A stretch of 64,000 nucleotides of DNA, from NCBI GenBank assembly GCA_021779195.1, contig JAJYBB010000001.1, positions 1-64,000 of the forward strand, written 5' to 3'. Shown piece by piece: positions 56,547 through 63,352 of the stretch. The DNA comes from Bacteroidota bacterium. GTDB taxonomy: Bacteria > Bacteroidota > Bacteroidia > Bacteroidales > Paludibacteraceae. The position numbers and the translations under genes are program-made. Under the pieces are notes generated by a model, which had not been told where the DNA came from, did not search any database, and saw only the letters and a program-made list of their open reading frames with translations. Every line of letters begins with the position of its first letter. The stretch's first letter is position 1.

Positions 56547-58097
56547 ATGGAAACATTGTGTAAGTTTAATGGTTCTGATTGTTACGGTGCCAAAGAATTG
56601 GAAGTTTTACTCGAGTTAAGTTCATTATTGAGTAACAAGGAGATTGATTTGGATGAAGTAATCCGGATTTTGGCGGAACATTTGAAAGCAGAACGGATTA
56701 TTTTGACGGTTCTGAACAGGGAAAGTTCACAAATTACGATTGAAGGATCGTTTGGAATTTCAGAAAAAGAGCGGAGAGAAGCGGTATATCAGATTGGTCA
56801 TGGAATTATCGGGTGCGTAATAGGGAATGGTGAGAATATATTAATTCCCAAAATTGCCGCATCAGACGATTTTTTGAACCTTACTCATGCACCCACGCTG
56901 ATAAATGGACAGGATGTGTCATTTATTTGTACACCAATTCGATATAAAGATGAAATAATTGGTACATTGAGTTTACATAAGGTTTACCGACGTGTTGTGA
57001 ATTTTGATTATGACTTGCGCTTACTCAAAATTGTTGGTTCAATGATTGGGCGTACGTTGAGGCGCAGACAGGAATATGCAGAGGAATTGGAGCAGTTGCG
57101 CAGTGAGAATATGAACCTGAGAGGTGAACTCAGGAACCGCATTATGCCTGACCGGATAAAAGGAAATTCGGGCAAAATGAACGAAGTTTTTTCATTGATC
57201 GACAGCGTAGCCATGACTGATGCAACAGTTTTAATACGTGGCGAAAGTGGTGTTGGAAAGGAGTTAGTGGCGGATGCTATTCATTATAGCAGCAACCGTA
57301 AAAACAAACCGTTTATCAAAGTCAATTGTGCGGCTTTGCCCGAAAGTTTAATTGAAAGTGAATTATTCGGACATGAAAAAGGGTCATTTACGGGAGCTTC
57401 AACCACACGCATTGGTCGATTTGAGGCGGCAAACGGTGGAACAATTTTCTTGGATGAATTTGGCGATATTCCGGCTTCAACTCAGGTAAAACTGCTCCGA
57501 GTTCTGCAGGAGCGCGAAATTGAACGCATTGGAAGCACAAAACCGATTAAAGTTGATGTTCGGATACTTTGTGCTACGAACCGTAATCTGGAAGATCTGA
57601 TAACTAAAGACCAGTTTCGGGAGGATTTGTATTACAGAATCAATGTTTTTCCGATTTATATTCCCGCTCTCCGTGAGCGAATCAATGATATACCGATATT
57701 AACTGATTTTTTTATTGATAAATTCAATAAACGTCACGGAAAAAATATCAAACGCATCACTTCAATGGCAATTGATACGCTGATGGTTTATCATTGGCCG
57801 GGAAACATTCGTGAGTTGGAAAATTGCATTGAGCGAGCCTGCATTCTGAGTACTGATAATGTAATACGTACCCATAATTTGCCGGCTTCACTTCAAACAG
57901 CTTCCACGTCGGAAACCATGCAAAGTGGCACCTTGGATATTATTTTGGGTAAAATGGAACAACAAATTATTATTGATGCTCTGATTTCGACCAAAGGAAA
58001 TAGTGCAAAAGCATCTGAACAATTGGGAATTACAGAACGAATGATGGGAATAAGAATTAAGAAATACGATATTAATCCGAAACGATTTAAGGTTTAA
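56547..58097 (+). CDS. nifA: NifA-type sigma-54-dependent transcriptional activator
   Basis: 516-aa enhancer-binding protein. A GAF domain (about 20-170) senses a signal. The AAA+ domain has Walker A GESGVGKE (232-239), the sigma-54 contact loop GSFTGA (279-284, a variant of GAFTGA) and Walker B GGTIFLDE (297-304). A Fis-type helix-turn-helix ends the protein ([19 protein letters not shown], about 483-501). Cysteines at 5 and 12 are near the N-terminus. Assignment to nif rests on the GAF-AAA-HTH order plus the surrounding nifX, nifV, nifB and nifN. It heads a rightward unit with GNAT, NifX and Nif11 genes. Confidence 0.88.
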   Translation: METLCKFNGSDCYGAKELEVLLELSSLLSNKEIDLDEVIRILAEHLKAERIILTVLNRESSQITIEGSFGISEKERREAVYQIGHGIIGCVIGNGENILIPKIAASDDFLNLTHAPTLINGQDVSFICTPIRYKDEIIGTLSLHKVYRRVVNFDYDLRLLKIVGSMIGRTLRRRQEYAEELEQLRSENMNLRGELRNRIMPDRIKGNSGKMNEVFSLIDSVAMTDATVLIRGESGVGKELVADAIHYSSNRKNKPFIKVNCAALPESLIESELFGHEKGSFTGASTTRIGRFEAANGGTIFLDEFGDIPASTQVKLLRVLQEREIERIGSTKPIKVDVRILCATNRNLEDLITKDQFREDLYYRINVFPIYIPALRERINDIPILTDFFIDKFNKRHGKNIKRITSMAIDTLMVYHWPGNIRELENCIERACILSTDNVIRTHNLPASLQTASTSETMQSGTLDIILGKMEQQIIIDALISTKGNSAKASEQLGITERMMGIRIKKYDINPKRFKV

Positions 58098-58147
58098 TTG
58101 ATCGTTGGCAGTATGTGGTTTTTTAGATGAAAAGAAAAAGTAAACAT

Positions 58148-58618
58148 ATGAACTCAATAACTTTTGAATTTTGTGATTTTGAAAATCCCGTTCATTTAAC
58201 TGCATTGGTAAATTTAGTGAATATGTACATGGCTGATCCAATGGGTAATACTCCGATTTTAAATAAACTGCAGCAATTGCGGTTGGTGGATGGATTGGCA
58301 AATCATCCATCGGCTTTTGTGCTTTTTGAGCTTTACGAGACTGAAATTGTAGGGATAGCCACATGCTTTATTAATTTTTCGACTTTCAAAGTGAAGCCGT
58401 ATCTCAATATTCATGATTTCTTTGTCCATCCGACTTTTAGAGGTAAAGGGCTGGCCAAAAATATGATGCATGAACTTATTTCTATTTCCAAATCTCGTGG
58501 ATATTGTAAAATTACATTGGAAGTACGTGAAGATAACTATGTTGCGCAAGGTTTGTACCGAAGTATGGACTTCGAAGAATGTAAGCCATCGATGTTGTTT
58601 TGGACAAAAGAATTATAA
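58148..58618 (+). CDS. GNAT family N-acetyltransferase
   Basis: 156-aa acetyltransferase with the acetyl-CoA binding loop FRGKGLAKNMMHELI (about 98-112), preceded by LNIHDFFVHPTF. KITLEVREDNYVAQGLYRSM supplies the late strand and helix. It lies 50 bases after nifA. Its ATG at 58148 is preferred to an upstream in-frame ATG at 58127. Its substrate and any nif-specific role are unknown; it may be a hitchhiker. Confidence 0.9.
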   Translation: MNSITFEFCDFENPVHLTALVNLVNMYMADPMGNTPILNKLQQLRLVDGLANHPSAFVLFELYETEIVGIATCFINFSTFKVKPYLNIHDFFVHPTFRGKGLAKNMMHELISISKSRGYCKITLEVREDNYVAQGLYRSMDFEECKPSMLFWTKEL

Positions 58619-58635
58619 ATTTAGCAGATGAAATT

Positions 58636-59055
58636 ATGAAAATAGCCATTCCAGTCATAGATAATAAGTTGCAAAGACACCGCATTGCAGGAGGTTTTAG
58701 TGTAATTGGCTATTTGTGTATTTTTGATACAGAAAAGCAAAAAGCACTTTGGATGAAAACTATTGATTTGGCTGCAAATATGGGTGATTTACTCCCTGCA
58801 CTTGAGCGCGAGAATATCTCAAATATTATTACAAGACAAATTCAACCAATGGCTCTAAAAGTGCTTGCAAATAGAGGTTTTAATGTATTTAAATCTAATG
58901 GAGATAGTTTGGATGTTAATATTCACTTCCTTTCTAAAAACGAACTAATGCCATTTGATATGGATGCAGCCATGGAATTTGCTTCGGTTTGTGGTGGAGA
59001 GTGTGGAGATTGTAAGACAGAGTGTGAAGATGAGAAGAAGACCCCTAACCCCTAA
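58636..59055 (+). CDS. nifX: NifX/NafY-family Fe-Mo cofactor carrier protein
   Basis: 139-aa protein of the nitrogenase FeMo-cofactor carrier family (PF02579 type). It opens MKIAIPVIDNKLQRHRIAGG, then shows the IFDTEKQKALWM strand and the NIITRQIQPMALKVLANRGF helix. The C-terminus has CGGECGDCKTEC (Cys119, 123, 126, 130), an extra cysteine cluster. The final TPNP and the stop are encoded by the terminal repeat of a MITE-like element starting at 59041, so the original end was probably different. It overlaps no gene; GNAT ends 17 bases upstream. NafY or NifY are alternatives to NifX. Confidence 0.82.
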   Translation: MKIAIPVIDNKLQRHRIAGGFSVIGYLCIFDTEKQKALWMKTIDLAANMGDLLPALERENISNIITRQIQPMALKVLANRGFNVFKSNGDSLDVNIHFLSKNELMPFDMDAAMEFASVCGGECGDCKTECEDEKKTPNP

Positions 59056-59154
59056 AGGGGAACAGAGTCACTTTATTCTCATCATTTTTAAATTTATAAG
59101 AAAAGAGTTTTAAATAATTAGTACTAATTTAATTCCCCTTCAGGGGTTAGGGGT
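59041..59154. mobile_element. MITE-like palindromic element, copy 1
   Basis: 114-bp element with terminal inverted repeats: left ACCCCTAACCCCTAAAGGGG (59041-59060, plus AA) and right the reverse complement of the same with one mismatch (59133-59154). It has an AT-rich core with no coding capacity. The left repeat writes the end of the NifX-family gene; the right end sits 6 bases before the Nif11-like start codon. The internal segment GAGTCACTTTATTCTC resembles copy 2. Confidence 0.75.
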
Positions 59155-59160
59155 AATATT

Positions 59161-59400
59161 ATGAGCTTACAAAACGCAATAAATTTTATTTCAAAGGTAG
59201 ATTCCGACAGTAGCTTCCGGAAATCATGCTACGCTAATAAATCGCAAGTTGAATTATTAGAAAATCTGGCAAAGCAAAAAATGAGCTTTACGCCGGATGA
59301 AATTGCCGATGCATTTAACGTATTGGAGCTTAAATGCCAAACGTACGAACAAGCAGGAAGAGTAAAAGAAGTAAAAGCATGGTTCACTTTATTCAGATAA
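59161..59400 (+). CDS. Nif11-family protein
   Basis: 79-aa protein matching the Nif11 domain: MSLQNAINFISKVDSDSSFR, then ELLENLAKQKMSFTPDEIAD, both classic halves of the fold. It has no double-glycine cleavage site, so it is not a RiPP leader, and ends in VKEVKAWFTLFR. Nif11 proteins occur in nif clusters of diazotrophs with undefined function. It is translated just after the right repeat of the MITE-like element and converges with the 119-aa gene (9-base gap). Confidence 0.82.
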   Translation: MSLQNAINFISKVDSDSSFRKSCYANKSQVELLENLAKQKMSFTPDEIADAFNVLELKCQTYEQAGRVKEVKAWFTLFR

Positions 59401-59409
59401 TAGGTTAGT

Positions 59410-59769
59410 TTAGACTTTTTCAAAATGGATGTCAATTTCGTCGCAATCTTCTTTTTGATATATCTCAAATTTACCCTTATATTCTAATTCCAAGCCATTG
59501 AGTGTTGAAGTTTTTGTGAGTGAGTTAAATATGTTTATCCGATCACTTTCAATGCAATCCTTATTAAACCAACAAGCAAAGCTTTGACTCGATTCCCCGA
59601 TAAATTGAAGGATAAAAAGTCCGTGTTCTGAAAAAACCAGGTCTTCATAAGCATAAGCGATATCTAAATCACTGCCATCTTTAATTAGAAAGCGAACAAT
59701 TTCCAAATCGTAAAATGGAACTTTGGTTACTTTGGGCTGTTTCATGGCTTTCATTTTAATTGCATTCAT
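59410..59769 (-). CDS. Protein of unknown function linked to HEPN gene (119 aa)
   Basis: 119-aa soluble protein, possibly starting at the third Met (59745, MKQPKVTKVPFYD). It looks beta-rich with alternating hydrophobics (AYEDLVFSEHGLFILQFIG, GLELEYKGKFEIYQ) and has an acidic C-terminus. A GSDLDI segment recalls the Asp-x-Asp of minimal nucleotidyltransferases, the usual partners of HEPN proteins, but the preceding GS-motif is missing, so I do not assign it. It begins 6 bases after the HEPN gene. Confidence 0.7.
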   Translation of the reverse strand: MNAIKMKAMKQPKVTKVPFYDLEIVRFLIKDGSDLDIAYAYEDLVFSEHGLFILQFIGESSQSFACWFNKDCIESDRINIFNSLTKTSTLNGLELEYKGKFEIYQKEDCDEIDIHFEKV

Positions 59770-59775
59770 GAGTTT

Positions 59776-60204
59776 TTATATTTCTGCTATCCGTTTTTCT
59801 ACTAACATTTTTATTTCGCTTATTCCCGTTGCCATTGCTTCCAGTTCTTCAAAAGAAGGAGTTTTGTATCCAAATCCTTCGAGCGAACAGATTGCTTCAA
59901 ATTTACCAGCCAAAATGGCCGTTTGTTTCATTGAATCAGTCAATTCCGAATCAAATGTCAAAGCTTCTTTAAATAGAGCAATGGGCATATGATGCGATGC
60001 ATTCCAATCGTACCGGGCAAGAAGAGCCACAAAGTATTTTTCAATACTTATTACGGCAAAATTATAGCGCAAATCGTTATCGAAACGAGAGTTCTTATTG
60101 TCCAGACTTTTCCGTAAGGTAGAATAAAAACCGTTGGCGTAATGCAAACTGCTTACCGCTTGTTTGCGCATATCTTCATCGGGGATAAATGTTTCTGTTG
60201 TCAT
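59776..60204 (-). CDS. HEPN-domain protein with RX6H motif
   Basis: 142-aa all-helical protein. The segment RYNFAVISIEKYFVALLARY and the following HHMPIALFKEA are typical of HEPN domains, and Arg64 to His71 (RYDWNASH) forms the RX4-6H signature of catalytic HEPN ribonucleases. It begins 61 bases after nifV and is followed after 6 bases by the 119-aa gene, on the nif strand. HEPN proteins act as toxins or RNases in defence and antitoxin pairs; a role within nitrogen fixation is unexplained. Confidence 0.72.
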   Translation of the reverse strand: MTTETFIPDEDMRKQAVSSLHYANGFYSTLRKSLDNKNSRFDNDLRYNFAVISIEKYFVALLARYDWNASHHMPIALFKEALTFDSELTDSMKQTAILAGKFEAICSLEGFGYKTPSFEELEAMATGISEIKMLVEKRIAEI

Positions 60205-60265
60205 AATTTTTTTATTTGTTACTATTTATCTAATTACTTCATATTTACATAAAGTAGTTGATAAA

Positions 60266-61408
60266 TCAATTAAATTGGAATTGATTTTTTCGGATAAAAA
60301 CTTCTGCGTACAAATCAAGTAATTCATCTTTTGTTATTGTACGCTTTAATGCGTCGGCACATTCTTTTACTTTTTGTAGCAGTAATGTGCAGCCTTCATC
60401 TGTAAAAGGTAGATTAGCTTCTGTCAGATAATATATTATGGTTGCTTTGCCACTATGTTTGCCAATTAAGAATTTTTGTTCTGTTTTTCCTATTTTCTCG
60501 GCCGAAATAAGTTGATAGGTGTTCCTGTTTTTGATCAATAGGTTAGTATGAATACCACTTTCGTGAGTTAGCACCATGCTTCCGGTAATGGGCTTGCTTT
60601 CACCGAGTGTACGGTTTGATACCTGTGCAACATACGCACTTAGCTCCGAAAAACTCTCGGTACGCAACGTGCTTTTGATACCTGTACTCAGTTCCAGCGC
60701 CATTGCTACTTCTTCCATGGCTGCATTTCCGGCCCGCTCGCCAAGCCCGTTTACAGTGGTGCTGAGGCAATTTGCACCTGCCATATATGCAGCTAATGTA
60801 TTGGCAGTTGCCATACCTAAATCATTGTGTGCATGAATTTCCAATGGAATATATTTTTCTACATTTCGAATGGACGAAACCATTTCAAAGGTTGTGATTG
60901 GATTCAATATCCCAATCGTATCGGCTAACCGGACACGCGAAGCACCAAAAGCACTGGCTGCAGAAACAAATTCTTTCAGAAATACCGATTCGGCTCGCGA
61001 AACATCCTGAGCTCCGATGGTAACATAATCGAACATGGGGTATGCAAATTCAATTAATTCCTTCAAGTTTTGAATAACCCAGATGCAATCTTTACCCATA
61101 GCTTTCAATAATATGGGCGAAACAGGGAATGAAATGTGTACTCCGTTTGTTCCGGCCGACTTGGCTGCATGGATATCATTTTTAGTTGCACGAGCCCAGG
61201 ATAATGTTTTAAAATTAAATCCCATCTCAATAATTGTTCGAATTTCATGAATTTCAGTTTCTCCCATTGCCGGTGTGCCAATTTCAATTTCAGGAACACC
61301 TGCTCCATCCAATAACGCAGCAATACGAATCTTCTCAGAAAGAGAAAAAGCAACGCCAGGCGATTGTTCGCCGTCGCGGAGTGTGGTGTCGATAAAGTAT
61401 GGTTTCAT
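60266..61408 (-). CDS. nifV: Homocitrate synthase
   Basis: 380-aa LeuA-type aldol condensing enzyme. The catalytic metal-site motif is FIDTTLRDGEQSPGVAFS (residues 4-21). The HAHNDLGMATANTLAAYMAG histidines (about 193-212) and GLGERAGNAAMEEVAMAL complete the signature. It makes homocitrate, a ligand of FeMo-cofactor, from acetyl-CoA and 2-oxoglutarate. The nif context (ferredoxin and nifB on the same strand) favours NifV over 2-isopropylmalate or citramalate synthase. The length is typical for NifV, lacking the LeuA regulatory domain. Confidence 0.94.
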   Translation of the reverse strand: MKPYFIDTTLRDGEQSPGVAFSLSEKIRIAALLDGAGVPEIEIGTPAMGETEIHEIRTIIEMGFNFKTLSWARATKNDIHAAKSAGTNGVHISFPVSPILLKAMGKDCIWVIQNLKELIEFAYPMFDYVTIGAQDVSRAESVFLKEFVSAASAFGASRVRLADTIGILNPITTFEMVSSIRNVEKYIPLEIHAHNDLGMATANTLAAYMAGANCLSTTVNGLGERAGNAAMEEVAMALELSTGIKSTLRTESFSELSAYVAQVSNRTLGESKPITGSMVLTHESGIHTNLLIKNRNTYQLISAEKIGKTEQKFLIGKHSGKATIIYYLTEANLPFTDEGCTLLLQKVKECADALKRTITKDELLDLYAEVFIRKNQFQFN

Positions 61409-61410
61409 AA

Positions 61411-61634
61411 TTTGTTGATTAGTTGATGTGGTAATGTGATGATTCGGTGATGTGTTGATGTGATGATGTGTTGATGTGATAATGATTATATTGCTATGCT
61501 GCTAACAGGATGTTTAGTTGTTATATTTTACTTGTCTGTTAATCGATAGAGTGCCAATAATCATCAAATAATGATATTGATCATCGTATCACCACATCAC
61601 CGAATCATCACATCAACAAATCACCAAATCAATC
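61411..61634. repeat. TGATG-rich inverted repeat between nifV and ferredoxin gene
   Basis: The left arm (about 61411-61490) is a run of GATGTG/TGATG words containing GATGATTCGGTGATGTG. The right arm (about 61580-61630) carries its reverse complement. A 21-base core is perfectly inverted (61434-61454 versus 61593-61613), separated by about 138 bases. It is a different family from the CCCCTAACCCC elements. Confidence 0.72.
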
Positions 61635-61942
61635 TAATCTGCAATCGAATATTTCTCGCAAAGTTCGCCTTCTTCCAATGCATCAAATATCTCATCAATT
61701 ACAGCTTCCGACTCTACGCCGCCATACCAAAAATTGTTTGGATGAATGACCATAACCGGACCTTGTGAACATACATTCAGGCAAGCAGTAGTACTGACTG
61801 CCACGTCCAGACCTCGGTCTGAAGCTTCTTCTGAAATATACTGGAGCAATGAACTTGCTCCTTTTTTGTTACATGCACCTTGTGCATCTCCTGCAACCCG
61901 AAACGAGTTGCATACTAAAATGTGATAATCTGGCTTTTTCAT
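61634..61942 (-). CDS. Thioredoxin-like [2Fe-2S] ferredoxin
   Basis: 102-aa ferredoxin of the Shethna-type. Four cysteines, Cys11, Cys24, Cys54 and Cys58 (TTACLNVCSQGP), are placed as in the [2Fe-2S] family, and the fold opens HILVCNSFRVAG. Such proteins occur in nif clusters and are implicated in electron transfer or protection of nitrogenase. It is between nifB and nifV, with a MITE-like element upstream and an inverted repeat downstream. Confidence 0.92.
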   Translation of the reverse strand: MKKPDYHILVCNSFRVAGDAQGACNKKGASSLLQYISEEASDRGLDVAVSTTACLNVCSQGPVMVIHPNNFWYGGVESEAVIDEIFDALEEGELCEKYSIAD

Positions 61943-61964
61943 ACTGATAATGAATTTAATGAGA

Positions 61965-62064
61965 CTACCCCTAACCCCTAAAGAGGGGGACTGAGTTACT
62001 TTTGTCTCTAATGTTTATAAAATAAAAAATACATACTTAGTTCCCCTTTAGGGGTTAGGGGTAG
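61965..62064. mobile_element. MITE-like palindromic element, copy 2
   Basis: 100-bp element. The left end is CTACCCCTAACCCCTAAAG (from 61965) and the right is its reverse complement (62041-62064), with a two-base insertion in the left arm. The repeat continues inward for a further 8 bases with mismatches (ACTGAGT versus ACTAAGT). It lies 3 bases beyond the nifB stop codon and 22 bases before the ferredoxin start, on the nif transcript. Confidence 0.75.
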
Positions 62065-62067
62065 TTT

Positions 62068-63342
62068 TCACCCGCATCCTTTTGCTTCTCCTTTGCAGCT
62101 GGTGCCGCATTTGAATGCATCGGGTTTGGCAATGGAGCGAATCACTTTGTTATTGTATATGCCTTCTAATCCCTCGTCGATCAGGCCGGTCATCTCTACC
62201 ACGTGAATGCCACAACCTTTGAGCATTGCTTTGGGGTTTTCACCCACGCCGCTAAGCAAAATAGCACGACAATCTTTTAAATCACGGGCCATATTTAACC
62301 AGCGTTCATCGCCTTTTCCTTTGGGAGGCATATCACGCACTTCCACGTTTTTGAATCCGTTCTTTGTTTGTTCGAAAATATACACGTTACGCGCTTCGCC
62401 AAGGTGCAGGTTCACCAATAATCCTTCGTTGGTAGCAACTGCTACGTAAGGGCGACTTGTGGCGTCCATTTCTTCGGCACGCGATGAATATTCTTTTAGC
62501 AAAGCATGCGTTTCGCTTAAGTCCTGTCCCAATAATCCTGCTGCATCGGCACGACAGCGGGCGCAATGGCTCATTATCTTCAAGTGGTCGGAACACAATG
62601 TGCGGGTTTTGAAAATCATTTTTGTATCCGGCTTTTCCACCGATTCAAATGGAGTTTCGGCAGTAGGTATCAGTGGAATACAGTTGATAACATCAGCTCC
62701 GAGCTCGGCACACACTCGTGCCACTTCCGGAATATGATTCTCGTTGATGCCCGGAATAATAATGGAATTGATCTTTACCGTAATACCACGCGCTTTTAAT
62801 TTAGGAATACAGGCTAGCTGGCGCTCCAACAGAATGGCTGCACCTTCTTCGCCACGATATATTTTTTTATTATACCGTACCCATTTGTAAATCTGAGCAG
62901 TGATTTTTGGATCAATGGCATTGATAGTAAGTGTTACATGCGAAACATTTAAATCGGCAATATCATCAATATACGGTTCTAAGTTCAGTCCGTTTGTAGA
63001 AAGACAGAATAATTTATCCGGAAACTCTTTACTTACACGACGCATAGTTTCAAGTGTTTCTTCGGCATTGGCAAACGGATCGCCGGGACCTGCAATGCCT
63101 ATTACTGCCAGATTTTCAATTCGTCCATCTAAGTCTTTCAAATAATCAACGGCCTGAAATGGTGCTAAAACAGATGATGTAACACCCGGGCGACTTTCAT
63201 TCACACAGTCGTATTTGCGATTGCAATAATTGCATTGTATGTTACATTTTGGAGCTACTGGCAGGTGAACACGTGCATTGGTATGCTTTGCTTCTTCGTT
63301 GAAACAAGGATGTGCTTGTTTTCTTTCTTCGGTCATTTCCAT
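62068..63342 (-). CDS. nifB: Nitrogenase cofactor biosynthesis protein NifB
   Basis: 424-aa radical SAM enzyme that fuses two iron-sulfur units with a carbide into NifB-co, the FeMo-co precursor. The radical SAM cysteines are Cys33, Cys37 and Cys40 (CNIQCNYC), followed by NRKYDCVNESRPGVTS. A C-terminal NifX-like domain begins near residue 300, and the tail is cysteine-rich (CGTSCKGEAKGCG). The length is typical of the two-domain form. It follows nifN by 10 bases; the stop abuts the MITE-like element. Confidence 0.96.
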   Translation of the reverse strand: MEMTEERKQAHPCFNEEAKHTNARVHLPVAPKCNIQCNYCNRKYDCVNESRPGVTSSVLAPFQAVDYLKDLDGRIENLAVIGIAGPGDPFANAEETLETMRRVSKEFPDKLFCLSTNGLNLEPYIDDIADLNVSHVTLTINAIDPKITAQIYKWVRYNKKIYRGEEGAAILLERQLACIPKLKARGITVKINSIIIPGINENHIPEVARVCAELGADVINCIPLIPTAETPFESVEKPDTKMIFKTRTLCSDHLKIMSHCARCRADAAGLLGQDLSETHALLKEYSSRAEEMDATSRPYVAVATNEGLLVNLHLGEARNVYIFEQTKNGFKNVEVRDMPPKGKGDERWLNMARDLKDCRAILLSGVGENPKAMLKGCGIHVVEMTGLIDEGLEGIYNNKVIRSIAKPDAFKCGTSCKGEAKGCG

Positions 63343-63352
63343 ATCGTCTCTG

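Noticed and set aside
59041-59154. Ordinary intrinsic terminator only
   Set aside because: The long terminal repeats, the related copy at 61965-62064 and the absence of a T-tract fit a repeated element better than a simple terminator, though it may still stop or slow transcription.
59410-59769. Minimal nucleotidyltransferase antitoxin for the HEPN protein
   Set aside because: Only a GSDLDI-like fragment is present; the separate GS motif and further acidic residue were not found.
60266-61408. 2-isopropylmalate synthase or citramalate synthase
   Set aside because: The short length without a regulatory domain and the position among nif genes favour homocitrate synthase, although sequence motifs alone do not exclude the others.
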